DNA of 64,000 nt from Dyella_B jejuensis (GTDB lineage Bacteria; Pseudomonadota; Gammaproteobacteria; Xanthomonadales; Rhodanobacteraceae). Shown here piece after piece: positions 32,946 through 41,275 of this stretch. The DNA lies in NCBI RefSeq assembly GCF_044904675.1, contig NZ_JADIKJ010000004.1:62001-126000 (forward strand). Reading direction: 5' to 3'. The translations under genes were made by a program, and so were the position numbers. Each line of letters starts with the position of its first letter. Position 1 is the first letter of the stretch. The notes below the pieces were generated by a model. It was not told the DNA's origin. It saw nothing but the letters and a program-made list of their open reading frames with translations, and searched no databases.

Positions 32946-33614
32946 ATGCCAACGGATACGAAAAAGCGGCCACGTCAAAGAAAGTCCGAGCAACGCGCCG
33001 CGAGCATGGAGCAAATTCTCGACGTTGCCGAGCTGCTCTTTTCCAAACATGGACTCCACGGCGTCACCCTCGGCGACGTGGCCAAGCATGTGGGTGTCCA
33101 TACGACGCTCGTCCATTACTACTTCCAGGACAAGCTGAGCCTGTTCGAAGCCGTGTTTGCCCGGCGCGCCGGCGTGACCAGCGGCCGCCGCATGGCCGCG
33201 CTGGAGCAGTACGAGGCGGAGGCCGGAGATTCACCCACGGTCGAAGGCGCGCTGCATGCGTTCCTGGATACCGATCTCGACCTGTACTTCGAAGGTGGCG
33301 AGAACTGGATGAACTACGCTGCCTTCTGCGCGCGCGTCAGCAACACGCCCGAAGGGGCGGCGTTGATGGATGAGCATTTCGATCCGGTCGTGCTCAAGCT
33401 GGTGGGCATCCTCAAACGCGCATTGCCCGATTATTCCGAAGAGGACATTTTCTGGGGCTATCACTTCGTGACGGGTGCGCTGATGAACACGCTCGCCCGC
33501 ACCGGACGTATCGATCGTCTCTCGGGCGGTGTCTGTCATTCGGATGATTTTCCGGCCGTCAAGCAGCGCATCAGCCGTTTCATGACGGCGGGCTTTCTGT
33601 CGCTAAAGCGCTGA
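32946..33614 (+). CDS. TetR-family transcriptional regulator
   Basis: 222 aa. The HTH is at ~20-65: SMEQILDVAELLFSKHGLHGVTLGDVAKHVGVHTTLVHYYFQDK in overlapping form, with the conserved YYF-x-DK end. The C-terminal ligand domain contains WMNYAAFCARVSNTPEGAALMDEHFD, of the type that binds acyl-CoA or aromatic ligands in related regulators. It follows the acyl-CoA ligase gene. It is the only regulator in the island and so the natural candidate to bind the shared AATATT(C/G)ACACTA elements. Confidence 0.9.
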   Translation: MPTDTKKRPRQRKSEQRAASMEQILDVAELLFSKHGLHGVTLGDVAKHVGVHTTLVHYYFQDKLSLFEAVFARRAGVTSGRRMAALEQYEAEAGDSPTVEGALHAFLDTDLDLYFEGGENWMNYAAFCARVSNTPEGAALMDEHFDPVVLKLVGILKRALPDYSEEDIFWGYHFVTGALMNTLARTGRIDRLSGGVCHSDDFPAVKQRISRFMTAGFLSLKR

Positions 33615-33643
33615 GCGTTTGCGAGTTGCATGATCACATGCGA

Positions 33644-33671
33644 TACCGTCGTCAGCATGCTGACGACGGTA
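33644..33671. terminator. 28-bp perfect palindrome between convergent tetR and esterase genes
   Basis: TACCGTCGTCAGCA (33644-33657) is followed by its exact reverse complement to 33671. It lies between convergent genes (tetR + and esterase –), which suggests a bidirectional terminator; but T-runs are absent, so an operator or recombination site is possible. Confidence 0.5.
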
Positions 33672-33727
33672 GGCTGCATTCATCCTCCAGCTTTGCTTTC
33701 GAACGTCTCTGCACTGATTGCAGCCGT

Positions 33728-35413
33728 TCAGTGCGATGCGCACTCCGGCGTCGCTGCAGGAAGCTTCGGCGCCCAGATGCCCACATTCCAATTCCATGGC
33801 TGATCGCCGCTGGCCCGTCGCCGGCAGACCACCTCGTTGACCAGTTTGTACATGCCGGGCATCAGATGCTGCGATGGTTGTGGCACATGGATGAATGCCA
33901 TGTAGGCGTCATTGGAGCCAAACACCGGCCAATCGGGTTCACCCTTGGCCACCGGTTTGCCGGTGCGGGCAAAGCTGGTCCAGTAGCCGATCATCGCATC
34001 GGAGAGACGACGCTCGTTCGCGGTATCGGGAACCTTCGGCCATAGGGGTGGCGTGCCATCGAAGGTGCCGAACACGAAGGGCAACTCGCTGGCATGGAAG
34101 CCATGCAGCTTGGCGGCATCGGCCGCCGGATAGCCGTGGTCGAAGAAGTACAGATAAGCCGGCTGGCCGATCGCCGTCTGCTTGCGGATCAGTTCCTGTG
34201 CGGTCCAGCTGTACAGGGCGTCGCGGGTGGTGGCGATGATGCTCTCTTCCAGATGGTTGCTGGGATAAAGATGCAGGAAATCATGCGCGAGATCGCCATA
34301 ACGTTCGCGAATCATGCTTTCGTAGATGGCCGCGCTGGCGGGTGGCTGGGGCGCCAACACCCGCAGCGAGCGGATCTCACCGCTGTTGGAGCCCGCCAGC
34401 AGCGGCACGGGTGCTTGTTCACCCTTTTCGAACGTATCGACCAGCTGCTTGGTCAGCAAATGGCCATCGATCGTTATCCAAGGGGCGAATCCGGCATCCG
34501 ACGCGGCACGTGTCAGTTCGCCTGCGTCCATCGCCCGCAACGCGGCGAGATTCGGTGCATGCAACGCGGCGGCGAGCTGCGTGCCGCTTTGCTCGGCGGA
34601 TGGCGCGCCATGCACGCTCTCTTTCAATGCCGGCATGGAGATCATGTACGCGCTTTCCGCGATCGCCTTTGCGAACAGCCCCCGTGCCTCCTGCGAGGCC
34701 ATCAGGTACATCACGCTCAGACCGCCTGCGGATTCGCCGGCGATGGTGACATTCGCCGGATCGCCACCGAAGGCGTTGATATTGGTTTTGACCCAGCGCA
34801 GCGCGGCGATCTGATCCATCAACCCGTAATTGCCCGATATGCCGAGCGGCGATTCGGCACTGAGCGCCGGCAGCGCAAGCCAGCCGAGCGGCCCCAGTCG
34901 ATAATTGATCGATACGACGACGATACCGCGTTCCGCCAGGCGCTTTCCATCGTAAAGAGGGTCGCGACTCGCACCGCCCCATAACGCGCCACCGTAGATC
35001 CAGAAAAACACCGGTGCGTTATGCGCGTTCTTCGGCGCCCAGACATTGAGCGTGAGGCAGTCCTCGCTCATCGGTACAGGCTTGGCTTCGTAGATGCTCG
35101 ATAGCTTCGGCTTGGGTTGCAGGCACGCAGGCCCGAACTCGGTGCTTTTTCTGACGCCCGACCAGGCCTGCACCGGTGCGGGCGGCTTCCAGCGCAATGC
35201 ACCGACCGGCGGTGCCGCGTAAGGGATGCCCTTGAACACATTCAAAGCGCCCTCGACGCTGCCCTGCAGTCGGCCGGCGGATGTGTTCACCACGGGAGCA
35301 GAGGTTGTCTGCGTTGTCGACGGCATGGCGGCACCTTCGCTCGAATAAGATGGGGTCAGGCTGGCAAGACCAACGATCAGGACGCCCAAGGCGCCCGTGC
35401 GAAGCGATATCAC
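33728..35413 (-). CDS. Secreted type-B carboxylesterase
   Basis: Alpha/beta hydrolase of the carboxylesterase/cholinesterase family, 561 aa. The start is GTG 35413, which overlaps the MFS stop (GTGA). A signal-like N-terminus (LRTGALGVLIVGLASLTPSY) is followed by VFKGIPYAAPPVGALRWKPP, SEDCLTLNVWAP and the oxyanion FFWIYGGAL. The nucleophile Ser is in GESAGG and the catalytic His in GFHASELPFVFG. Likely frees the acid or alcohol part of an ester in the periplasm before import. Cotranscribed with the transporter. Confidence 0.92.
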   Translation of the reverse strand: MISLRTGALGVLIVGLASLTPSYSSEGAAMPSTTQTTSAPVVNTSAGRLQGSVEGALNVFKGIPYAAPPVGALRWKPPAPVQAWSGVRKSTEFGPACLQPKPKLSSIYEAKPVPMSEDCLTLNVWAPKNAHNAPVFFWIYGGALWGGASRDPLYDGKRLAERGIVVVSINYRLGPLGWLALPALSAESPLGISGNYGLMDQIAALRWVKTNINAFGGDPANVTIAGESAGGLSVMYLMASQEARGLFAKAIAESAYMISMPALKESVHGAPSAEQSGTQLAAALHAPNLAALRAMDAGELTRAASDAGFAPWITIDGHLLTKQLVDTFEKGEQAPVPLLAGSNSGEIRSLRVLAPQPPASAAIYESMIRERYGDLAHDFLHLYPSNHLEESIIATTRDALYSWTAQELIRKQTAIGQPAYLYFFDHGYPAADAAKLHGFHASELPFVFGTFDGTPPLWPKVPDTANERRLSDAMIGYWTSFARTGKPVAKGEPDWPVFGSNDAYMAFIHVPQPSQHLMPGMYKLVNEVVCRRRASGDQPWNWNVGIWAPKLPAATPECASH

Positions 35414-36753
35414 GGTGTGGTTCCCCCATTCTTGTTGGTGAGGCCTTCTCGCCGCAGCACCCGCGCCAGACACAAAAAAAGCACGATGGCGAGGATGTAG
35501 AACGGCACCAAGGTATAAAGCGCCATTTGCAACGAATGCGTCGGATGATTGGCCCGAAAATAATCGCTGGCAGCGCCGACGTAGGTCGGACCCAGACCGA
35601 GGCCGATGAAATTCATGATCAGCAACAGCAGTGCGCCCGACATGACGCGCTGCTCTGGCCGCACTTCCTGTTGTACCAAGGTCACCGAGGACGTCAGATA
35701 GAAATAGTTGAGCGACATCGGTCCGAGCAGGAACAACAATGACAGCGACCATCCCGGCGCCCACACAAAGCCCAGGTAAAGCGGCATGGCAAGGGCCAGC
35801 GATGCGGCAGGCAGCAAGCCATAGGCTGCTTTAGAACGACGGGTAAAGCGATCTACCAACCGTCCGGACAGAAAAATGCCCCCGCCCATGCCGATCGCCA
35901 CGACCAATGCGTAATACAGCGCGACCTGATGCAGCGTCATACCTTTCTCGCGCATCAGGAACAAGGTGGTGAAGTTGCCCATTCCATAGGTGATCACCTG
36001 AGTCGCGCCACTGCCGAACGAAGCAAGCAACAGGACGGGGCGCGAAAAAAACATCTTCAATGTTTCGAGGAAACCTGCGGTTGCGGCGACGATGCTTCCC
36101 GCGGGTTTCGCAACGGCGTGATCCAGTCCACCGCGCGGCGGTTCGCGCACGATAAAGGTGAAAGCGGCGGCTGTCAGCAGCCCGACGCCGCCAAGAATGA
36201 GGAATGCATAGCGCCAACTGAAAGCGGCAGCGATGGAAGCGCCAAAAGCGATGCCCAATGCTGCGCCGATCGGCGGCCCCAGGTTGTACATACCCAACGC
36301 CGTGCCACGGCGGCTCGGTGGAAAATAGTCGGAGATAATCGCGTAGGACGGTGGCACACCGCCTGCTTCCCCAAAGCCCACCGTCATGCGGGCCGCCGCG
36401 AACTGCGCATAGCTCGTCGCGATACCGCAGGCCATCGTTGCCGCACTCCAGATGGCACACGCCAGCGACAGTACGCCGACCCGGTGGGTCTTATCCGCTA
36501 GCCAGCCGATCGGAATCGAGATGAAGCAATAGAACAGTGCGAAGTAGAGGCCGCCGATCAGCCCCAACTGGCTGTCTGACAAATGCAAGGTGTCCTGGAT
36601 GGGTTTGGCGAGAATCGCCAGCAACTGCCGATCCAGAAAATTCAACACATAGACGAAACACAGCACGCCCAAGGCGACCCAGGCGCGGGTATTGGGCATC
36701 GAAGATGGATGGTGGACGGGGAGTTGAGCGTCAGGGATGTCGAGGGCTGCCAT
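35410..36753 (-). CDS. MFS transporter
   Basis: Major facilitator protein, 447 aa, 12 predicted helices. Start ATG 36753 has GGAGG 10 nt upstream. The first helix has VLNFLDRQLLAILAKPIQ and the loop 2-3 motif A variant is GWLADKTHRVGVLS. MTVGFGEAGGVPPSYAIISDYFPPSRRGTALG is characteristic of the spinster-like/ACS-like MFS group common next to catabolic genes in sphingomonads. Translationally coupled to the esterase. Probably imports the hydrolysis product; direction and substrate are inference. Confidence 0.9.
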   Translation of the reverse strand: MAALDIPDAQLPVHHPSSMPNTRAWVALGVLCFVYVLNFLDRQLLAILAKPIQDTLHLSDSQLGLIGGLYFALFYCFISIPIGWLADKTHRVGVLSLACAIWSAATMACGIATSYAQFAAARMTVGFGEAGGVPPSYAIISDYFPPSRRGTALGMYNLGPPIGAALGIAFGASIAAAFSWRYAFLILGGVGLLTAAAFTFIVREPPRGGLDHAVAKPAGSIVAATAGFLETLKMFFSRPVLLLASFGSGATQVITYGMGNFTTLFLMREKGMTLHQVALYYALVVAIGMGGGIFLSGRLVDRFTRRSKAAYGLLPAASLALAMPLYLGFVWAPGWSLSLLFLLGPMSLNYFYLTSSVTLVQQEVRPEQRVMSGALLLLIMNFIGLGLGPTYVGAASDYFRANHPTHSLQMALYTLVPFYILAIVLFLCLARVLRREGLTNKNGGTTP

Positions 36754-37035
36754 GCGTGCTAAGCCTCCCCGGCCGTGGAATCTGCCGGGCGGCCCTTGCT
36801 CGGATAGATGCGCCAACGATGGCAGCATCCGAATGGCCCATATCGAAGTTCCACTCGCACCGGCATCTCCCACTTCACCTTAGCTAACTGGCAGCACGCG
36901 AGCCATGCGTCTTAATTAAATCGATCGCAAGCCCAGCAACCCCGTTCCGGCCTCTTGTCACCGCAGCAGGTCGTTCCCGGCATGCGCCAGCCATGCCGAT
37001 ACCCGACGATCATGCAGGCAAATGCGAGAAGGGTC

Positions 37036-37063
37036 AATATTCACTATCATTAGTGTGAATATT
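37036..37063. promoter_or_regulatory. 28-bp inverted-repeat operator candidate (MFS/SDR divergent promoter)
   Basis: AATATTCACTA (37036-37046), 4 nt, then TAGTGTGAATATT (37051-37063). Read on the other strand the right half is AATATTCACACTA, one base different from AATATTGACACTA at 28909. It lies between the divergent MFS–esterase and SDR genes. Confidence 0.65.
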
Positions 37064-37207
37064 ATGAGCGCCGGGGAAAGATGGCTGCTGCGGTTGGCGG
37101 TGCTGGCCAGCAAGGCTTGGGCGAACTGGGCCAATCCGCGCTTCATCAGTGGTGCTCCCGTATTCAGCACGCACCGAATCCACATTTCACATCTTACGGA
37201 GGCTTGC

Positions 37208-37981
37208 GTGAATCGGTTTGTTGGCAAGGTTGCATTGGTAACGGGTGGAAGTTCTGGCATTGGCGAGGCCACGGCACTGCGGTTCGCCGAAGAAGGCGCC
37301 AAGGTGGTGATCGCTGCCCGACGCGCCGAGCAAAGCGCGCGCGTCGTGCAACGTATTATCGCTTTGGGGGGTGAGGCCCATTTTGTGCAAGCCGACGTTA
37401 GCCGGGCTGCGGATGTCGAAAGCATGATCAAGGCGACCCTGGAGCGATTTGGCCGTCTGGATTGCGCAGTCAACAATGCCGGCGTGGCGGGTCCGCGCTT
37501 CACTCCACTGGCGGAGGTTACCGAAGCGCAGTGGGATGAAGTGATGGGCGTGAACATGAAAGGTGTGTGGCTATGCATGAAGCACGAAATACCCGCCATG
37601 CTTGCCACAGGGAGCGGCGCGATCGTGAATGTTGCGTCGATCTACGGAACGAAGCCGAGCGACATCGGGCACTCTTCCTATTCGGCTAGCAAATTCGGTG
37701 TCATTGGCCTCACCCAATCGGCAGCAGCCGACTATGGTCAGATGTCCCTTCGCATCAACGCGGTTGCGCCGGGCTTCACCGTATCGGAAATGGTTGACCC
37801 AGAGCGACCAGGCGCCGCCGAACGTTACCACACGTTGACGGCTCGCCATTGCGGCATGAATCGATTCGGGGAAGCGCAGGAAACGGCAAACGCGATTGTC
37901 TGGTTGTGCTCAGAGTACGCCAGCTTTATCAACGGAGTTGTTCTTTCAGTGGATGGAGGGGGTGCTACTCGTTTGTATTGA
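37208..37981 (+). CDS. SDR-family oxidoreductase (classical)
   Basis: 257 aa. The start is GTG 37208 with GGAGG 5 nt upstream; the open frame continues to 37022 but that part is not conserved-looking. Rossmann motif TGGSSGIGEATALRFAEEG, NNAGVAGPRF, catalytic Ser in NVASIYGT and YSASK. The C-terminus shows AIVWLCSEYASFINGVVLSVDGG. Probably oxidises or reduces an alcohol/ketone on the island's substrate. Rightmost recognised gene of the island; ~190 bp before the att-like repeat. Confidence 0.9.
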   Translation: MNRFVGKVALVTGGSSGIGEATALRFAEEGAKVVIAARRAEQSARVVQRIIALGGEAHFVQADVSRAADVESMIKATLERFGRLDCAVNNAGVAGPRFTPLAEVTEAQWDEVMGVNMKGVWLCMKHEIPAMLATGSGAIVNVASIYGTKPSDIGHSSYSASKFGVIGLTQSAAADYGQMSLRINAVAPGFTVSEMVDPERPGAAERYHTLTARHCGMNRFGEAQETANAIVWLCSEYASFINGVVLSVDGGGATRLY

Positions 37982-38172
37982 TCTACGCCATTAGCAGGCT
38001 GTTGAGAATACCCCCAACGCGCGACAATCACGGACCTCATCAATGGCTGGACCGTTGCCGTGCGCGGAGCAGATGTACAACAGTTAGGCATGTTTTCGTA
38101 TGTGTCAGTGGACGAACGTGTCCCTGCCGATTCATCCGATCCGCAAGTTTGAAAAATTCAAATATTTATAGA

Positions 38173-38189
38173 TTTGAATCCCTCCGGGC
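38173..38189 (+). repeat. attR-type copy of the tRNA-Arg 3' segment
   Basis: TTTGAATCCCTCCGGGC matches 16 of 17 bases of TTCGAATCCCTCCGGGC at 25822-25838, in the same orientation. It stands in non-coding DNA with no tRNA-like fold around it. Confidence 0.55.
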
Positions 38190-38229
38190 TTATGGTCCAT
38201 CACTGTCCAATGCGCGATCCAGCATAGTT

Positions 38230-38266
38230 TGGACAAACTTCGATGGACGTCCAATAAGTTTGTCCA
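38230..38266. repeat. Inverted repeat TGGACAAACTT / AAGTTTGTCCA near the att copy
   Basis: Perfect 11-bp arms at 38230-38240 and 38256-38266, with an inner GGACGTCC palindrome (38245-38252). Further TGTCCA or GGTCCA words flank it (near 38194, 38204, 38338, 38345). The arrangement recalls binding sites of a recombinase or directionality factor. Confidence 0.5.
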
Positions 38267-38878
38267 GTCGGACGCAGAGTTAGCTCCAGAGCTGGGTTGA
38301 CCTCGGAATTGCGCTACGTGCAGGCGTCAAAAACGAGTGTCCAAAGGTCCACGCTGACGCCTCCGCGCAATTGCGAAGCTCTTTATGCGCTTAACTAGCC
38401 TCTAAATCAATGTTATCGCGCGAGTTCTTATGATTATCAGTTTCATTCGATTGTCCCTTGCGTGCGAGATCACGTGCGCAATCTTTGCGTTTCGGACGGG
38501 CTTCTCCGAGGAATCTCCAGGGCATTTAGCTGGCGCTCCCCCAAACTACTTTTTATGAGCCAAGGAGTCGTGTGCAATAGTTGGCACAGGATTTCGAGCG
38601 CTTGGATGCCAGATTTTTATGCATAGCACCTAGCATTGTGATGGCAATCATCGCTTCGTTGCCGCCATGTTTCGGCCCAGGAGTGATTAGGCACCAGATT
38701 CTGGAAAAACGCAGTTGCTCGCTAGCAGACAAACTATGGCGGATCGCGCAATCAAGTTTGATAATGCCGCCGCCTGGGTTGACGGACGAATCTGGAGTCG
38801 TTTTCATGTTTGCTTGTGGCGGGGCAGATCGAGTTGGAGCATAGGCTTTGTCCAGACTCGATCGTTAAACACGCACCC

Positions 38879-40837
38879 TCACGGCGAGGCCGCCTGTTGC
38901 CCCCGTGGCACTACGCTGCTCTGGCTTACCCCCAGGTTGGCATCGAAGAAGCCGAGCAGGTGACCATAGAAGTCGATGCGCTGGTCGTCCTTTTCCAGTC
39001 CGCCAAATTCGTCGGTGTAATCCAGATACACAGGCGCATTACCTGACTTGGCAAGCGCATCGCGCATCAGCTCGGCTATATAAATAGGTGCCGTGCCGTT
39101 CATGCGTGTATGCGCAATCAATACCGGCACTTTGATGTCGCTCGCGTGGGTAAGCGGTGAGCGATCCGCCAGTTGCTTGCTGTCGTTGCCGAGCAGTTCC
39201 TCAACCAAAGTGGCTTGCATCGGCGTTTCTCTGCGGACATACCATCGGGAAATCTTGCTCAGATCGTAGACGGCTGAATTGGCTGCCACGCACCGGTAGA
39301 GAGTAGGCTCTCGCACAGCCCCCATGAACGCTGCGTAGCCGCCATAATTGGAACCGTAGATGCAAATGCGCTTCGCATCGGCAATGCCCTGGTTGATGGC
39401 CCAATGGGTGGCATCGGTGACATCGTCTTGCATCGCCGCACCCCATTGCCTGTAGCCGAGCTGGTAGAAAGACCTGCCGAAGCCGTACGATCCGCGATAA
39501 TTCACCCGCAGCACGGCATAGCCATGTTGCGCCAGCAACTGCACCTCGTTGTCGAAGTACCAGCTGTCGCTTTCGATATTTGGGCCGCCATGTACCAGCA
39601 CGATCATGGGTGCCGGACCGGCATGGCCAGTTGGTCGCGTCACGAAGCCGGTCAGCACCAGTCCATCGCGCGCCCGCATGGTAAAGGGTTCGGAGGGAAG
39701 CTGGTGTTTGGGGTCGAGTGCTGCATAGGACCGGAACAAAAGCCGCGCCTTATGATTCCGGCGATCAAGCAGGTAATACGTGCCCGGGTCGCGGTCGCTC
39801 AGGGTGTGTATTACCATCAGATTTCCATCGGTGCTGACGCTAGTAACATTCGTCGTTGCATCCGGGAATGCCTTAAAAACCCACGCGCGCCAGATCGCGT
39901 CCTGACTGTTGGGGTCAATGAACCGAGCCTCAGGCCGTCCGGTACCAAAAAAAGCGCCCAACGTTTCGTATCCATCCAGGGATAAAAGCTTGCCCAAGGG
40001 ATTGGTCACGGCATCACGCAGCAACTGCGTGCGCATACCTGTCGCAAAGTCGTAGCGGTCAAAACTGTTCGGACCTTCCTTATGCTCGACGATAAGGAAC
40101 AAGGATCGGTTGTCGCGCGAGATGGAATTCGGATACATCTTCACCCCGCTAACGGTGCTGTCGTTCAGCGGCTTCCAATCCTTGCCGTTGTTCGTCACAT
40201 AGACCGACATTTGATCATTGTCATCCAATGCCCAGGCCACGCGGATGACGCCGGCATGGTCAGCCATATACTTGGCGCCGTAGATCGGGCCTTCGGCGAC
40301 GACATCGCCACCGTCCGGACTGATGTTGTTGGTATCCACCAAACGTGCCTGGGTTTTGCATTTTCTATTGATTACCCGCAGGCAGTAGTCAATCAGTACA
40401 TGGTGGTCATCATTGGGAATAGTGCCGATCAACATGCCATGGAAGTTGACCTCGCTGGATTTGTCGATATAACCCAAGTGCAGGGTGGGATTATCCCCTT
40501 TGCCGTCTGGAAGCTGCACGAACTGGTTGTAGCGATCGGTGAAATGGGTCATCCGTGCAACCACCTGGTTGGAACCTACCCAGACAAGACTATTGATCGC
40601 GGTACGTTCGCCGGTGGAAATGGTTTTGACCACGCTCAGGTCTGCGACATTCACAATGACAATGAATGACGTGTCATGGGCGTGCTCGACGACAGCCAGC
40701 AACTTGCCATTTGGCGAAATGATGGCACCTTCGTGCTGTGGCCGGCTCACCAGCATCTTGCTGTTGTCGTCCAGTGCAACGGCGGTCTGTGGTGCCGCGG
40801 TAAGCGCCGCTGCCAGCCATAAAGCTCCAAGCATCAT
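38879..40837 (-). CDS. S9 prolyl-oligopeptidase homologue lacking the catalytic triad
   Basis: 652 aa. The signal peptide (MMLGALWLAAALTAAPQTAVA) is followed by a beta-propeller region and a C-terminal alpha/beta-hydrolase domain with intact oxyanion context (LVHGGPNIESDSWYF, NYRGSYGFGRSFYQLG). The S9 nucleophile motif GxSxGG reads GSNYGG: Asn497 replaces Ser. The acid motif HGxxDxxVP reads HTRMNGTAP: Asn580 replaces Asp. The EGHGF motif reads EFGGL: Gly612 replaces His. The reading frame is otherwise full length and open, so it looks like a retained pseudoenzyme and not a decayed gene. It lies just outside the island. Confidence 0.88.
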   Translation of the reverse strand: MMLGALWLAAALTAAPQTAVALDDNSKMLVSRPQHEGAIISPNGKLLAVVEHAHDTSFIVIVNVADLSVVKTISTGERTAINSLVWVGSNQVVARMTHFTDRYNQFVQLPDGKGDNPTLHLGYIDKSSEVNFHGMLIGTIPNDDHHVLIDYCLRVINRKCKTQARLVDTNNISPDGGDVVAEGPIYGAKYMADHAGVIRVAWALDDNDQMSVYVTNNGKDWKPLNDSTVSGVKMYPNSISRDNRSLFLIVEHKEGPNSFDRYDFATGMRTQLLRDAVTNPLGKLLSLDGYETLGAFFGTGRPEARFIDPNSQDAIWRAWVFKAFPDATTNVTSVSTDGNLMVIHTLSDRDPGTYYLLDRRNHKARLLFRSYAALDPKHQLPSEPFTMRARDGLVLTGFVTRPTGHAGPAPMIVLVHGGPNIESDSWYFDNEVQLLAQHGYAVLRVNYRGSYGFGRSFYQLGYRQWGAAMQDDVTDATHWAINQGIADAKRICIYGSNYGGYAAFMGAVREPTLYRCVAANSAVYDLSKISRWYVRRETPMQATLVEELLGNDSKQLADRSPLTHASDIKVPVLIAHTRMNGTAPIYIAELMRDALAKSGNAPVYLDYTDEFGGLEKDDQRIDFYGHLLGFFDANLGVSQSSVVPRGQQAASP

Positions 40838-41275
40838 CTTTCCCCTTGTGAACGAAGCCGATTCGCTTCGATATCCGTACCGCTAAATCGGGGAGTGCGC
40901 GCGGCTGATATCCAGCGCATGAGGCTAGATAGCCTCGATGCTTGACTGCAACCGCCCGAACCTATCCCGCACGCACCATTTCACTCGCACGCAAGACCGT
41001 ATAGCCCTTGCCAGAGCGATAGGCGCACAAGTAATGCAGCGTAAATTCCCCCAGACCCCCGCAGCAGAAAACCCAGTAGAGGTCTTCTGCTGATACTGTG
41101 GGTGCCAATGCTTACGCAAACGGGACATCTGGCGCAATGGGGTTATCCGGTACTCACGACAGTGGGCTGCTGTTTCCCTTTGTGCAATCCCTTACGTCGC
41201 TATATAAAACGCCCCCAATTGATTGGCGTCGGAAAATGCCCTGGGGGGCAGAGCACCGTCAGCAATTGGCTGACC

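Larger units (their letters stand above)
25845..38189. mobile_element. Probable tRNA-Arg genomic island carrying an acyl-CoA catabolic cluster
   Basis: 12.3 kb between the tRNA 3' end and a 16/17 copy of it. The interval holds one self-contained metabolic cluster (thiolase, SDR, TonB receptor, acyl-CoA ligase, TetR, esterase, MFS, SDR) between housekeeping-like genes. Its two ends are gene-poor and its promoter regions are conspicuously AT-rich (for example 28880-28930 and 38140-38240). No integrase could be recognised, so the element would be immobile or old. The boundaries are inferred from the repeat only. Confidence 0.45.
37982..38878. other. AT-richer gap at the right end of the island, no clear gene
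   Basis: About 900 bp. It contains the att-like copy of the tRNA end and a set of TGTCCA/TGGACA repeats. Frames of 80-90 codons on both strands around 38553-38844 have no recognisable domain and overlap each other. I see no transposase or integrase signature. Base composition is lower in GC than the flanks. Confidence 0.5.

Noticed and set aside
37064..37207. N-terminal extension of the SDR gene from ATG 37064
   Set aside because: GTG 37208 has a strong GGAGG at 5 nt and gives the standard SDR N-terminus; the extension has no homology features.
38553..38844. Opposing 84- and 87-codon frames considered as transposase remnants
   Set aside because: Neither peptide shows DDE, HUH or other transposase motifs, and no terminal inverted repeats flank them.
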